This document shows, in pieces, positions 20,080 to 30,569 of a stretch of 64,000 bases of DNA. The stretch covers positions 36,484,289 to 36,548,288 of the forward strand of contig CM036768.1 in assembly GCA_020796225.1 (NCBI GenBank), in the 5' to 3' direction. The DNA is from Arion vulgaris (Eukaryota > Mollusca > Gastropoda > Stylommatophora > Arionidae). The notes below the pieces were generated by a model. That model did not search any database. It had not been told where the DNA came from and saw only the letters and a list, made by a program, of their open reading frames with translations. The position numbers and the translations under genes were made by a program. The stretch's first letter is position 1, and each line of letters begins with the position of its first letter.

Positions 20080-20500
20080 GACAGAGCCGATATCATCAAT
20101 GCGGTACACTCTCATTTATATGATATAGGCGAGTCTCAGACACTGGATCGAGTGCGAGAATTAGAAGTTTGGACATGCCAGACAGTGTTGTCTTCATGGT
20201 AGAGATAGAAGGTATACTAATCAACTTCTTATGTGTGTAGTGAGTAAGTGGAATTTAGGGTAGCTGTTGTAGCGGAGGGCAGAGCACGAATGGGAATGCC
20301 CAGTGGCGGCTCGTGGTAATTTTTCTTCGTGGGACCAGACACAACTTTTCGGAAAAATCATGGTTTTGAAGTATTTACTATTATTTGTCTATTCGGGGAA
20401 GTTATTCCTCCTTTAGATTATTGCTGGGGCCGGGCCCCACTGGCCCTTAATGACGAGCCGCCTGTGGGAATGCACAATGTAACATAAGGTCGATAACATA
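20080..20500 (+). mobile_element. LINE C-terminal fragment (CPxxHD type) split by a MITE
   Basis: Plus-strand sequence matching the 11085-11340 fragment (GACATGCCAGACAGTGTTG, then GAGCACGAATGGGAATGCC) is interrupted at the ECP codons by the hAT MITE at 20299-20464 and resumes after it. Confidence 0.75.
20299..20464. mobile_element. hAT-type MITE
   Basis: Termini CAGTGGCGGCTCGT and GACGAGCCGCC(..)TG with the 8-bp duplication TGGGAATG at 20291-20298 and 20465-20472. The right terminus has lost two bases relative to CACTG. It is nested in a LINE tail. Confidence 0.85.
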
Positions 20501-20621
20501 ACATAACGTTCGTAAAAGGAATAAATTCTCAGAATGCGTGTTACACGATTAGATAAGTGAATTAACTGTAACAGTACCAGGTAATGGTTGTTTTAGTGTG
20601 TTATATAATATATAGGGGTGA

Positions 20622-20742
20622 GCCGTCGGAGTGGTTACCGGGGCCCAAATTTGGGGTGTAAAGAATAGAATAACTGTTACCTGTCACGCATGTCGTAAGA
20701 GGCGACTAATGAGGTTTGGGTGAAATCGGATGCATGTGTCCA
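20622..20742 (+). mobile_element. SINE family C, 3'-truncated
   Basis: Head GGAGTGGTTACCGGGGCCCA and core GTCGTAAGAGGCGACTAA are present. The element stops after GAAATCGGATGCATGTGTCC. Confidence 0.75.
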
Positions 20743-20889
20743 CTAGGAATGCTAACCGAAACAAATGCTTGCAGAAAACGGATGCACCAGGCCGTAAGGC
20801 GCATAACATGATGCAACGACCCTCACAATGAGGAATGGGACAACGGATTCTACGGTCGCCAATCTGCCTCGGAGATTTAACCACGCAGT

Positions 20890-21720
20890 AAGAATGTCAG
20901 ACCTACCATCACAAGGTTGGCTAAAACTTACTGCGGGAAGAGGTCGGCACAAACAGGGAAGCAGATATCATAGGAATTATATCCTACAGAACTGTCCCCA
21001 GTATGCAGACTTGAGGAGAAAGAGGTGGCCCACTTACACTAGCGTCCAAGACAAACTGTATGGCGTGGCTGATAATCTGAGGCAGACGGCTGCCTTTATT
21101 AGAGAATCCGAAATCCCAATCTAGTGAGAACGCAGAAGATAAACTGTATGGCGTGGCTGATAATCTGAGGCAGACGGCTGCCTTTATTAGAGAATCCGAA
21201 ATCCCAATCTAGTGAGAACGCAGAAGACAAACTGTATGGCGTGGCTGATAATCTGAGGCAGACGGCTGCCTTTATTAGAGAATCCCATGGGGACTGCCTA
21301 GAGTAGTTGATAGTAGCTCGGCCTGCTAGCTGTGAGACGCCTCATAGCTCGGGTTCGAACCTACTGTCCGGCATTTGTTCGAGTCCCCTGGTCTTACTCA
21401 GGACGATAACGTGAGTACCTCTGAAGTCGGAGAAAATCTGCCTGTATGGCGAGGGAATACTAATTACGAGTACATTGAGCACACGGCTGCCATTGTAAGA
21501 AATTGGAAAAACGGATTTTCACGCAAAAATCAGTTTCAGAGATGAAACTTCGTCTGAGTTGAAAGCGGACGAACGAAAAAAAAAAAAAAAGAGAATCCCA
21601 TATCTCAATCAGTGAGAACGCAGAAGACAAACTGTATGGCGTGGCTGATAATCTGAGGCAGACGGCTGCCTTTATTAGAGAATCCCATATCTCAATCTAG
21701 TGAGAACGCAGAAGAAGAAG
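20890..21720 (+). repeat. LINE 3' end amplified in tandem, split by a SINE
   Basis: A LINE tail (YILQNCPQYADLRRKRW, then VQDKLYGVADNLRQTAAFI) is followed by further head-to-tail copies of its last 92 bases at about 21141, 21232 and 21625. A family E SINE (21289-21590) splits the third from the fourth. The parental 3' end also occurs at 52560-52690, where it is single copy. Confidence 0.88.
21289..21590 (+). mobile_element. tRNA-derived SINE, family E (with TSD)
   Basis: tRNA-like head with GATAGTAGCTCGGCCTGCTA and B box GGGTTCGAACC. The body runs through ACTCAGGACGATAACGTGAG to an A-rich tail. The 11-bp duplication GAGAATCCCAT lies at 21278-21288 and 21591-21601. Confidence 0.92.
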
Positions 21721-21724
21721 TTGA

Positions 21725-22030
21725 AGAATATATCCAAAATACTTCATTTTTCCTACATTTCTTTGTAGCATCAGCCAGTTTTCTTTGAATTTGAGTTTTT
21801 CTGCATAGTTCTATTTGCTCTCTTCTCTGTCCATGATATTTGGAATACTCTTCTGTAACAAAATAGTATTTAGAGTATTTTCAGAGAATTCGGAGTATTC
21901 AAAAGTATATAAATGTTTTTCACTGCCTTGTTAAATGTCCATGCTTCACACCCATACGTTGGGAATATGCGTGCTCTCAGTATTCTTATCTTTGTTTTAT
22001 TCTCTGTTTAATTCCATACTGTATTTAGTT
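21725..22030 (-). mobile_element. LINE RT-tail fragment
   Basis: Minus strand contains (I)RILRARIFPTYG(C)EAW, the usual end of the reverse transcriptase thumb region, with stops around it. Decayed. Confidence 0.55.
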
Positions 22031-22033
22031 GTA

Positions 22034-22290
22034 AAAATCGCCCAGTGGTTACCGGGGCCCAAATTTGGGGTGTAAAGAATAGAACCACTGTTACCTGCAA
22101 TGCATATCGTAAGAGGCGACTAAGGAGGTTCGACTGAAATCGGATGCACATGTCCTAAACGTGTAGAAGTCTATGCGTTTAGGGGCCTACCAAACCAATG
22201 TATACACGTTCTTGGCAAAGATCAAACATGTCACAAAAAGTGTTTAAAATTGGTATTAAAGAACGAACGCAAAGAAGAAGGAGAAGAAGT
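22034..22290 (+). mobile_element. SINE-like element, family C
   Basis: Plus copy from CCCAGTGGTTACCGGGGCCC to AAGAACGAACGCAAAGAAGA. The core reads ATCGTAAGAGGCGACTAA. Confidence 0.85.
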
Positions 22291-22329
22291 TGTTTTAAAT
22301 TATTGTAAAGCATTACGTAACATTATTTA

Positions 22330-22358
22330 CTCATTTCTCTCTCTCTCTCTCTCTCTTT
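22330..22358. repeat. (TC)n microsatellite
   Basis: CTCTCTCT run preceding an unannotated AT-rich stretch up to 22850. I see no gene between 22360 and 22850. Confidence 0.85.
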
Positions 22359-22854
22359 TCATTTTACTAAAGTCGCGCCAGTTTGATGTTTTTTTCTCCG
22401 TTTTTTTTTTCTTCAAACCAACACGTTGGAAACAACACAATTACGATCCCCCTATAGAAATTCGTCAGAAAACATCGTTGCCCTTAGTTGACAGTTTCTT
22501 GAGAATGGTCTCCCCTGCTAGGCGATGCCAATACCAGATGGCGCTCCATTCATTCATGCACTGCCCTGTGGGATTGCTTTCACCGTTCGCTGGTTCCGGT
22601 TGGCCATTTGAGTTCTGTAATTGTTGGAATTTTTGTACACTTAATTAATCATCAGAATGAACTGGCTGTGTTTAAGCAGTCGATAGAGGGGACGGAACGA
22701 AGATATGGCTGACGCGTGAGCTAGTCGACTAAACTGGTGAAACCAAACCTGTTGCTTGAGAATGTAAATAGACAAACTTGTCTGGTGTTCAATGGAGCAT
22801 GTATAATTCAATGAAACATCTGTTGTTGAATGAAACATCTGATGAAAGGAAAAA

Positions 22855-23075
22855 ACGTTTTTCTTCTGTCGTTACACTGCTACCGGGATGTTGCCCAGTG
22901 TCGATGTTTTCATTTGTCCTTGGGCGCTGTTCTGTCGGCTTGTTCCATGTGTTTTTATTGCTGCTCCTTAACAGGATTCCGTTATGCCATCTAGCCATCT
23001 TTTTCGTGGTCTTCCTCTTGCCTTCTTTCTTGATGTTCTGTTGTAGAGGACTCAAGGATACTAACTGCACATAAT
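22855..23075 (-). mobile_element. LINE C-terminal fragment (GSSVTTEEK type)
   Basis: Minus frame ends TGQHPGSSVTTEEKRF preceded by a KKEGKRKTTKKMARWHNGI block. The plus-strand homologue at 54540-54760 ends NNPVAV in another frame. Tail of a non-LTR element. Confidence 0.65.
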
Positions 23076-23174
23076 GAACAACCACTATCACAGGATGAAC
23101 ATGTACATTCTTATCGTATACCTGAATTCACTTTAAATGCTCTTGTTGAGCCTGCCTTCATTATTAAAGTTAAT

Positions 23175-23420
23175 TGCATATCCTTTACAGGACTTTGCGA
23201 ACCAACCCCAGCTTTGTAACGCTGTTTGTGATTTTTCTAGACATTATTACGTTCAGTATTTTGCCATTGCTTTCAGAACAGGTTAGAAACAAAGTCCTTT
23301 TGGTAAAATCCATGCGAAACAATTTGCAACCAAACTGTCCGAAGCGTGATTCGAACTCAGAACGTCGAGGTTAATAGACCGAGTCACTAACCCATAGGCC
23401 ACAGACGCCACCGCCTTCAT
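23175..23420 (-). mobile_element. SINE family G
   Basis: Near full-length minus-strand copy. Plus landmarks GGACTTTGCGAACCAACCCC and GCGTGATTCGAACTCAGAAC (tRNA B-box complement), ending at AGGCCACAGACGCC. Confidence 0.65.
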
Positions 23421-23494
23421 TATTACGTAGCTTTAACTTGAAGTGTATAAACTTTGGCAAACTCTGATGAGGCGTTTACTAGTTCCATATTTTC

Positions 23495-23579
23495 TTAACT
23501 CCTAGTGGACCAGAACGCAAATATTTTTTTAGAGTATAAAAACGCCCTTTAGTGTGGCGTTTGGTACACGAGGAGTTAA
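23495..23579. mobile_element. miniature TTAA-flanked inverted repeat (piggyBac-like)
   Basis: Only 85 bp: TTAACTCCTAGTGGACCA at the left and its near complement TGGTACACGAGGAGTTAA at the right. Exact TTAA sits at both ends. No coding capacity. Confidence 0.65.
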
Positions 23580-23721
23580 ACAATCCTTAGCATATTCCTG
23601 CGACCGTGTCTAAAGCTTTCTCCTGGTCTTTAAATCAACTTTGCATGTCATGTTCAATTTCTTTTGTTGTCAGTTGCTTAACTGTGAATATTGCATCTGT
23701 GCAGTTTATGCTTGACCTAAA

Positions 23722-24205
23722 ACACATCTGATCTTCTAAAACACATCAAATCTTCTAAAACACATCAAATCTTCTAAAACACATCAGATCTTTTAAAACA
23801 CATCTGATCTTCTAAAACACATCAGATCTTCTAAAACACATCAAATCTTCTAAAACACATCAGATCTTCTAAAACACATCAGATCTTCTAAAACACATCA
23901 AATCTTCTAAAACACATCAGATCTTCTAAAACACATCAGATCTTCTAAAACACATCAAATCTTCTAAAACACATCAAATCTTCTAAAACACATCTGATCT
24001 TTTAAAACACATCTGATCTTCTAAAACACATCAGATCTTCTAAAACACATCAAATCTTCTAAAACACATCAGATCTTCTAAAACACATCAAATCTTCTAA
24101 AACACATCAGATCTTCTAAAACACATCAGATCTTCTAAAACACATCAGATCTTCTAAAACACATCAAATCTTCTAAAACACATCAGATTTTCTAAAACAC
24201 ACATG
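23722..24205. repeat. 19-bp minisatellite
   Basis: About 25 copies of TCTAAAACACATCAGATCT with AAATCT and TGATCT alternatives. Very regular at the centre and decaying at the right end. Confidence 0.95.
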
Positions 24206-24309
24206 ATTCCCTATAACACATATGATCGTATAGAATCCACCAGTAAAAAAAACTCAACCAGAACTATAACAATACTAATCGTTCTACCCAATACGACAGA
24301 CATATGATA

Positions 24310-24700
24310 AGAAAGTCAATATTTTGAATTCATCATCATCATCATCAAGTAGCGTGTCCTTTCCGAAACTTGGCTCCCATGACAGCAGTCCTGAAAAAAC
24401 TCTCTGTTCTGTGCAAGTTGACGGGCGTCAGCAGCAGTCATTCTCAGATCATCAATGATATCTTGCACCCATCGTCTTTTAGGTCTTCCTCTCATTCTTC
24501 TTCCAGGCACCATTCCCTTCAAAATTATCTTCTCTAGGCACTCATGTCGTTTGATGTATCCGAAATATTTCATTTTCCTTGATTTTATGCTCTTTAATAA
24601 CCAACTCTCTTTAATGTCAAACTGTTGCAGAGCAGAAGTATTTTTTTTTTCTATCCATGATATTATAAGTACTCTTGTGTAGCATTTGCATTCAAAGGTA
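24310..24700 (-). mobile_element. LINE C-terminal fragment (YFGYIKRHE type) with (ATG)n tail
   Basis: Minus strand reads MKYFGYIKRHECLEKIIL, GRRMRGRPKRRWVQDIIDDL and a C-terminal ...GHGSQ-like end, followed by (GAT)n. The pattern GRP.RRW..DI fits CR1/L2-like 3' ends, but the clade is not certain. Confidence 0.8.
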
Positions 24701-25089
24701 TTAATGATCTCTACCGCTATTTTGAATTGGATGAAGGAAATTAAATGAAAAATAAAAATATCCTTAAACTAAATAACTAAAACCGTATGGAATGGAACAG
24801 ATATCAAAACAAAGGGGAAACATATGAATATGAATTGTGGCATTTAGCAAGTATAAATGAGCTGGTAACTATTGATTGGCAAAACCCGTAATCAGCAAAA
24901 GTACATAGATTTACAAATAAAAACAATGACAAAATACAGCAACGTTTCGACTAACAAGGCCTTTATCAAGCAAACGAACAACAGGAGTGATAAATTTAAA
25001 AATCAAATGGACGACCAAAAACAAACGTTTCTAATGAAAATCTGGAATCTGCATTTAGCAAGGTAGTGGAAACGCGTTTATGTGTTTGT

Positions 25090-25470
25090 GAATATAAGTG
25101 TTACAGAAGAGCCCTTTGTATATATCATAGGCAGAGAAGAGAACAAATAGATATATCCAGAAAGAACTCAAAATTTAATAAAACTCAGAAAATTGAAGTG
25201 TTTTGGACAAATATAAAGACTTGAAGGATTGAAGAAGAACATTATGAAAGGAGCCATTACTGCAAAGAGAAGAGTAAAAACCACGGAGAAAGACCACGGA
25301 AAAGAGGGACTCAGGATGTAGTTGACGATTTGAGCATGACGACTGCAGAATATGCTGTTTTCATTACGATGATGATGAGGAGGATGATGATGGTGATGAT
25401 GACGATTGTGGTTATGGTGGTGGGGATGGTGATAATGATGAAAGTGATAATGATGATGGTGATGATGATA
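25090..25470 (+). mobile_element. LINE C-terminal fragment with (GAT)n tail
   Basis: Plus-strand relic (RPRKRGTQDVVDDLSMTTAE) with several frameshifts, ending in a long GATGATG run to 25470. Same family as 24310-24700. Confidence 0.75.
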
Positions 25471-25534
25471 AAACTAATTGCGATGGAAAACGTGTCATCT
25501 AATAACACAATATTACTTTAGAAACAACAGTATC

Positions 25535-25870
25535 GATTGATTGATTGATTGATTGATTTATAAGAACATCGTCATTGGACTTTTCTGAAAATCATGTGTG
25601 CTCCGATTTCTTTCTTACACAGCAAACTTTCAGTGGCGGTACCTGTACTTCGTTGCACATGAAATTGTCAACTAGAAATTTTAAAAGGTGGTAAACAAAT
25701 TTGAAGGAGATCTTTTCCTAAATTTGTATTAATTATGTTAGCATGGAATGCGACTTTCCAACCTACCCCTATTGATGCTCAGCTGCTGAAGGTTCTTTTA
25801 CATGCGCAAGTTGAACACGAGACATGCGCTTTATCATCCGTCTTCGATATGATTAGGACCTCTATTTCAC
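25535..25870 (+). mobile_element. family H dispersed repeat
   Basis: Shares GCGACTTTCCAACCTACC and the AAGGTTCTTTTACATGCGCA block with 19470-19600. Begins with a (GATT)n run at 25535. Confidence 0.45.
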
Positions 25871-25904
25871 TCAGATTTATATCAGGGATCAATGTAAAAT
25901 AGTA

Positions 25905-26045
25905 CGATCCCTTCTTAATGGATGTGAACTCGGTACTTCTAGTGTGTGAGGCGAATCCCGAGCTTCAACATCCCAAAGACAACCAAACCAGAAGTCTTAA
26001 AGTAAATAGACCGAGTCACTATTCCCTAGGCCACAGACACCACCG
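25905..26045 (-). mobile_element. SINE family G, partial
   Basis: Plus strand ends ACCGAGTCACTATTCCCTAG GCCACAGACACC, matching the tRNA-head complement of the 23175-23420 copy. Confidence 0.45.
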
Positions 26046-26099
26046 ACCAGAAGTCTAGACTTTATAAATAAAGCAGTCTTTCTCAGCGAGGTCTGCTCA

Positions 26100-26900
26100 T
26101 GCTCTTAGTTTACTGGTTATTGGTTACTAAACTGACGTCATTTCACTCCGGGCAGACCCATAGGTGCTCAGTCTCCCCAACAGATATCGAAGAGTATGCA
26201 TACTGATGGTTCCTGTGACGCTCTGATTAAACACACCTCTCACTCTGCCTCTCGGGCATCCAGTTCGACTTGAACAACGGGTAACTCCAAACTGCTTAAA
26301 TCGCTTCAACATCGATGTTAGTGTCATCATCCAACAGACAGTCGCGAAGAGACCGAAGAATATCCCCTTATCCATCTTCACCTCCCCAACAATCGATACT
26401 GTTGATGCAAGCTTGTCCGCTCTCTCATTACCATAAACACCCGCATGCCCAGGACAGTATATCCACGTAAGCCGCTGGAGGTTAGAAACTTCTATAGGCG
26501 ACATCTACTCATACCGAAACCTGTCCTTCTGGATCTTGTGAAGCATTGACTGAGAGTCAGATACAACAACTGCCCCAGTAAATGAAGTCCCAGAGATCCA
26601 ATGGAGGGCAGCAGTAATGGCCTCAACCTCCATCCTCATACTAGAAGTAGTTGTCCTGTATGCCCCACTTCGCTCTGCAACAACCCTACCATGCGCATTA
26701 GCCAAGAAACCCCAGCCGGATTTCTCACCATGTTGAACCGACCCATCGGTATATACAGTTTACTGTGGACCACAAACTGGACAGTCAGCTTCAGGTTTGT
26801 CAGGTTTTCTCAACGCTTAGTTTGTAGGTGGATTGTGTGTGGCAACATGATGCTTCACAGCTTAGCCAGGAGAATACAATCTTGCAGGACATGATCGGGT
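26100..26900 (-). mobile_element. LINE fragment with RNase H remnant
   Basis: Minus strand: an upstream part GWGFLANAHGRVVAERS, then SSMRMEVEAITAALHWI and AVVVSDSQSMLHKI. After a stop come LTWIYCPGHAGVYGNERAD and KLA. E-A-E..A and S-D-S are the first two RNase H catalytic blocks and PGHAG..GNE.AD the last, so it is the RNase H domain of a non-LTR element, inactivated by at least one stop. Confidence 0.85.
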
Positions 26901-26904
26901 GTCT

Positions 26905-27180
26905 GTTCCGCCTGCTGACACTGGCAAAGATGTTTTTTGGCTTATTCCTAGTCTATGTAGGTGTTTGTCCCGTCTGTGACACTAGCAGAGGTTTCAACTC
27001 ATTCCTAGTCAGTAGTGTCTGGAAACCAGCTGAAACTGGCAGAGAGGTGTTTGACTTATTCCTAGTCTATGTAAGTCTCTGCCCCGTCTGTTGACACTGG
27101 CAGAGAGGTTTTTGACTTATTCCTAGTCTAAGTATCTGTTAAGTCTGCAGACAGGATGCAGCTACTACAACACTACTAGC
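26905..27180. repeat. about 70-bp imperfect direct repeats
   Basis: Four diverged units carrying GACACTGGCAGAGAGGTTTT and TTGACTTATTCCTAGTCTA. Unit lengths vary. The array ends just downstream of the exon 2 donor. Confidence 0.75.
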
Positions 27181-27217
27181 TACAACATCAGTTTGAACGA
27201 CAGAGACAACAACTTAC

Positions 27218-27311
27218 CTGGAGGTTTATATCCTTGTGAATAGATGTTACCAGCTTCTGTTGGACCATTTTTAACCCCACCACTACCACCGGGCACGGGC
27301 GGTGAAAACAT
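27218..27311 (-). CDS. TCF3/4/12: E-protein exon 2 (MFSPPV block)
   Basis: Minus-strand exon of 94 bases entered in phase 0 and left in phase 1. Acceptor TTTCTTCACAG, donor CTCCAG/gtaagt. It encodes MFSPPVPGGSGGVKNGPTEA then GNIYSQGYKPP. MFSPPV is the diagnostic sequence that follows the AD1 activation helix in every vertebrate E-protein (DLLDFSA-MFSPPV), and the exon boundary before Met-Phe is in the same place. It also starts with ATG, so it could in principle be an internal start. Both possible upstream partners (exon 1 here, or an unseen AD1 exon) must end in phase 0; exon 1 does. Confidence 0.93.
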
Positions 27312-27439
27312 CTGTGAAGAAACAAAGAAATAGTTGTTGCAAATGTACTGTACATTTGTCATATCTGAAATCTTTGTCTCTCTATGACTATCTATTTGTA
27401 TCTCTCCTCCCTCTCTCTCTCTCTCTCTCTCTAGAATGT

Positions 27440-28060
27440 GACGCCCTTTGTGACTATTGCAGCAACAAATTGTCATGGAAAACCATCAGAATACTGCAGA
27501 CCTTCGTAAATGAATGTTTACGTAGAATAGAGGAACTGAGATGGTACGATAAGATTGCGAAAGAGGAACTCAGAGAAAAAAACAAAGCAGATACCAGTGG
27601 AGAAAGAGCTCAGGAAGAGACGCTGGCGATGGATAGGACATATATTGAGAAGACTGACCGGAAGCATTGCAAGACAGGCACTGTTTTGGTACCCGCAGGA
27701 AATAGGAGATGGGGAAGGCTTGGAGAAGAGAGCTGGAGGTTGATATTAAAAAGATAGGTAAAACATGGAAAGAATTGGAAGGGATGACAAGAGAGAAGAA
27801 GAGCTGGAAGAAGTTTGTTGAAGACCTGTGCTCCGTTGTGAGTTGAAAGGTGAAGATGAAATTGTCATGGAATCCACAGGGAAAGTGAAAGAGAGTGAGG
27901 CCTAGAAACACACGGAGAAAAGATTTGGAGGCAGAGATTAAGAAATATACAGAAGAGCTGGAGGTAAAAACTAAATATAGGAAGACATGGCATGAGTTGG
28001 TTGAGGGCATATGCCTAATCGGGTTAAAGAGACACGAAATAGAGGGAGATTCTTCTCTGT
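27440..28060 (+). mobile_element. LINE C-terminal fragments (WCLRRIE type)
   Basis: Plus strand: [20 protein letters not shown] then a [20 protein letters not shown] block in another frame, later RPRNTRRKDLEAEIKKYTE and TWHELVEGIC. This is a decayed relative of the better copy at 52969-53637 with two or more frameshifts. Preceded by a (TC)n tract at 27410-27433. Confidence 0.8.
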
Positions 28061-28069
28061 TCTTGGATG

Positions 28070-28260
28070 TGTGTTCCAGCTATGATTAATTACTTCATGT
28101 TCCTGTTCTACTTTTGTCTTCCATGTCATTTGAGGTCTTCCACATTTTCGCTTACCATCTGGTATCCATCTCAGTGCAGTTTTCGTGAGAGATTTACTCT
28201 CCTTGTGTATCACATGTCTAATCTATCCCTAGAGTCTCGTATGGATGATGGTGCTCATAT
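28070..28260 (-). mobile_element. LINE C-terminal fragment
   Basis: Minus frame ALRWIPDGKRKCGRPQMTWK then TKVEQEHEVI. Opposed to the preceding fragment. Confidence 0.7.
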
Positions 28261-28569
28261 TCTCTTCTCGCCCGTGTGTTGCGGGCTCACAAGGGAACAA
28301 AATATTTGTAATAAAACGGAGGTCTCGTGATCAAGTTGAACACGTAACAGGATTATGTGGCAATTCCAAAATTGATAAGTTCAGGCTGCAAATGCGCTGC
28401 CCTCGGAAAAAATAATTTTAAATAAATGATTTAAATAAATTTTCGACACAAATTTTCAACATTTCGAAATAAAATTGGTGACCCTCGTCTCCGCTGAGCT
28501 GTTCATTCACTGCCGCTGTGGTCTTCTTGTGTAAGATATAGATCGGAGAACGCATGGTTTTTCACCGAA

Positions 28570-29022
28570 GTTCAATGATGATTGTTCCATAAATCAATGA
28601 TTCAATTACTGCAAGTCTGCCCCATGCTAGCAGGCCTGAGAAACAAAACATGGCCGGAAAATACCGAGCTAAATGAGAAGTTGTACGGAAGGACGGAGTC
28701 CCTCCTTTTTCTTTGCGTTCGTTCTTTACGACCAATTTTAATCACTCTTTGTGATATGTTTGATCTTTGCCAAGAACGTGTATACGTTGCACATTGGTTT
28801 GGTAGGCCCTAAATGCATAGACTTCTACACGTTTAGGACATGTGCATCCGATTTCAGGCAAACCTCCTTACTTGCCTCTTACGACATGCGTGGCAGGTAA
28901 CAGTGGTTCTATTCTTTACACCCCAAATTTGGGCCCCGGTAACCACTCGGGCGTACGGAGTCCCTAAAAACAATAGCAGAATTTATGAGGAAATCTGGTA
29001 CATCAGTCTAAGCGGTGATCCC

Positions 29023-29030
<8 letters not shown>
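28570..29030 (+). mobile_element. LINE 3' fragment split by a family C SINE
   Basis: Reads LLQVCPMLAGLRNKTWPENT and LNEKLYGRTESL. It is interrupted by the SINE at 28704-28954 and resumes ESLKTIAEFMRKSGTSV before the GCGGTGATCCCGAGAGAGAG tail. The SINE is therefore younger than this LINE copy. Confidence 0.85.
28704..28954 (-). mobile_element. SINE-like element, family C (with TSD)
   Basis: Reverse full-length copy. The 11-bp duplication ACGGAGTCCCT lies at 28693-28703 and 28955-28965, inside the host LINE reading frame. Confidence 0.92.
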
Positions 29031-29054
<24 letters not shown>

Positions 29055-29180
29055 TAGAGAGATAGAGATGAGAAGAGATAGAGAGATAGAGAGATAGAGA
29101 GATAGAGAGATAGAGAGAGAGAGATAGAGATAGAGATAGAGATAGAGAGAGAGAGATAGAGAGAGAGAGAGATAAGGAAG
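29022..29180. repeat. (GA)n / (GATA)n microsatellite
   Basis: GAGAGATAGAGATAGA mixture continuing from the 3' tail of the LINE fragment. Short minus-strand Leu/Ser frames here are repeat artefacts. Confidence 0.95.
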
Positions 29181-29214
29181 AGAGAGACAATCAAAACCAA
29201 CAAGTAGAGTAATT

Positions 29215-29345
29215 AAACAAACGACGCAGCCGTTCGTGTCGACCTACACATCTTACGATCGAGCATACAAACAATTCGGGTTCGAATCCCGACCGAGTCA
29301 CATATGCAATTTTGTCATGAGATTTCTAAGATTGTTGCTGAAGAT
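29215..29345 (+). mobile_element. tRNA-headed SINE fragment (family B-like)
   Basis: Contains GGGTTCGAATCCCGACCGAG, a good tRNA B box, and AAGATTGTTGCTGAAGATA similar to the family B body. Too short to be sure of the family. Confidence 0.5.
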
Positions 29346-29810
29346 AATATTTTGTTATGTTATGCGATCAACGTCATGGCACATTGGGCATTCCCATTCG
29401 TGCTCTATCCTCCGCTGCAGCAGCCATCCCAAAGTCCATTTGCTCACCGTACCCATGAGAAGTTGATTATTATATCTTCTCGCTCTACCATGAAGACGAC
29501 ACTGTCTGGCATGTCCAAACTTAACGCCTAATTCTCGAACTTGTTCCAGCGTCTGAGACTTGCCCATGTCACATAATTGAGAGCGTACCGTACCGCATTG
29601 ATGATATCGGCTCTGTCCATACTTCTGTCCGCTTGAGTAACGCACATTGTTTGCAAGAAAGTCAGCACGCTCGTTACTCTGACTTCCAGCATGTCCAGGC
29701 GTGTACGGCCAAGTTATTTTCTTGAGATGTGATCTCCGAATGATGTCCACCTATTAAACCCGCATACTTCCATATTCAATCATTTTAAGCATTTTCATCG
29801 AGTCTGATAT
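29345..29810 (-). mobile_element. LINE fragment: RNase H end plus CPMCHD tail
   Basis: Minus strand: HLKKITWPYTPGHAGSQSNE, RADFLA, then LEQVRELGVKFGHARQCRLH, LLMGTVSKWTLGWLLQRR and ECPMCHDVDR. PGHAG.(Q)(S)NERADFLA is the last RNase H block. It shows that the CP(M/E)(C/G)HD tails elsewhere belong to an RNase-H-bearing LINE. An (ATAAC)n tract marks its 3' end. Confidence 0.85.
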
Positions 29811-29814
29811 GATA

Positions 29815-30035
29815 GTGATAATGATGGAAATAATGATGGAGATAATGATAGAGATAATGATGGAGATAATGATAGATGATAATGATGGAGATAATGATGG
29901 AGATAATGATGGAAGATAATGATGGAAAAGTAATAATGGAGATAATGATAGTGATAATGATAGTGATAATGATGGAGATAATGATGAAGATAATGATGGA
30001 GATAGTGATGAAAATAATGATGGAGATAATGATTG
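29815..30035. repeat. GATAATGATGGA minisatellite
   Basis: About 18 copies of a 12-bp unit with GTGATAATGATA variants. Confidence 0.92.
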
Positions 30036-30289
30036 TGTATTCTATGAAACGCTCTCAGCAGATGGTGTACCATCTTCGCCGACAGTGACGAAGCCATACA
30101 GAGAGAGATATCTCCTGTGTAATGAAGTGAATCCTTCACTTTAAGACTGGGTTTTTGAATGAAATGAACATCGTGGCATTTTCTTTATAGCACGTCACCA
30201 TCAGCCACAGTAAATGAGTATTCGATTTCTTCTAGGCACCACTTATACGTTCAGTAGATTGTCATTGCTTTCTTTTTAGATACATAAAA

Positions 30290-30440
30290 ATATTATATTT
30301 GTATTTCTCGTGTTCAATTATTACGTTATATAGGGCTTGAAGCAATTTCCCGTACCGCTCTATTCTTGGCAAATGGTTCAATTATTTTCTATAGAACTGA
30401 GTCTTTGAGTCTGATATTACGATGTGTCTTACGATGGGGG
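30290..30440 (-). mobile_element. small LINE 3' fragment
   Basis: Plus strand ACGTTATATAGGGCTTGAAG CAATTTCCCGTACCGCTC is the complement of the W..YLQALCNV tail with its ACGTATAACG end, as at 54890-55270. Next to it, 30185-30285 matches the family G SINE. Confidence 0.6.
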
Positions 30441-30569
30441 TAAAGCGAACAGAAAATCATGCAGAAATCAGGTTGTGCTGGCCGAGGGTCTTTGGGGTCT
30501 TTGGGAAAGAAGCTAGGCAAAAACATACGGGGCTGTAAGGGTTCATTAGTGTGAAGAATTCCAGAGCAA

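Noticed and set aside
23722..24205. Possible CRISPR-like array (regular short repeats)
   Set aside because: Direct tandem 19-bp units without unique spacers, in a eukaryotic intron; a minisatellite.
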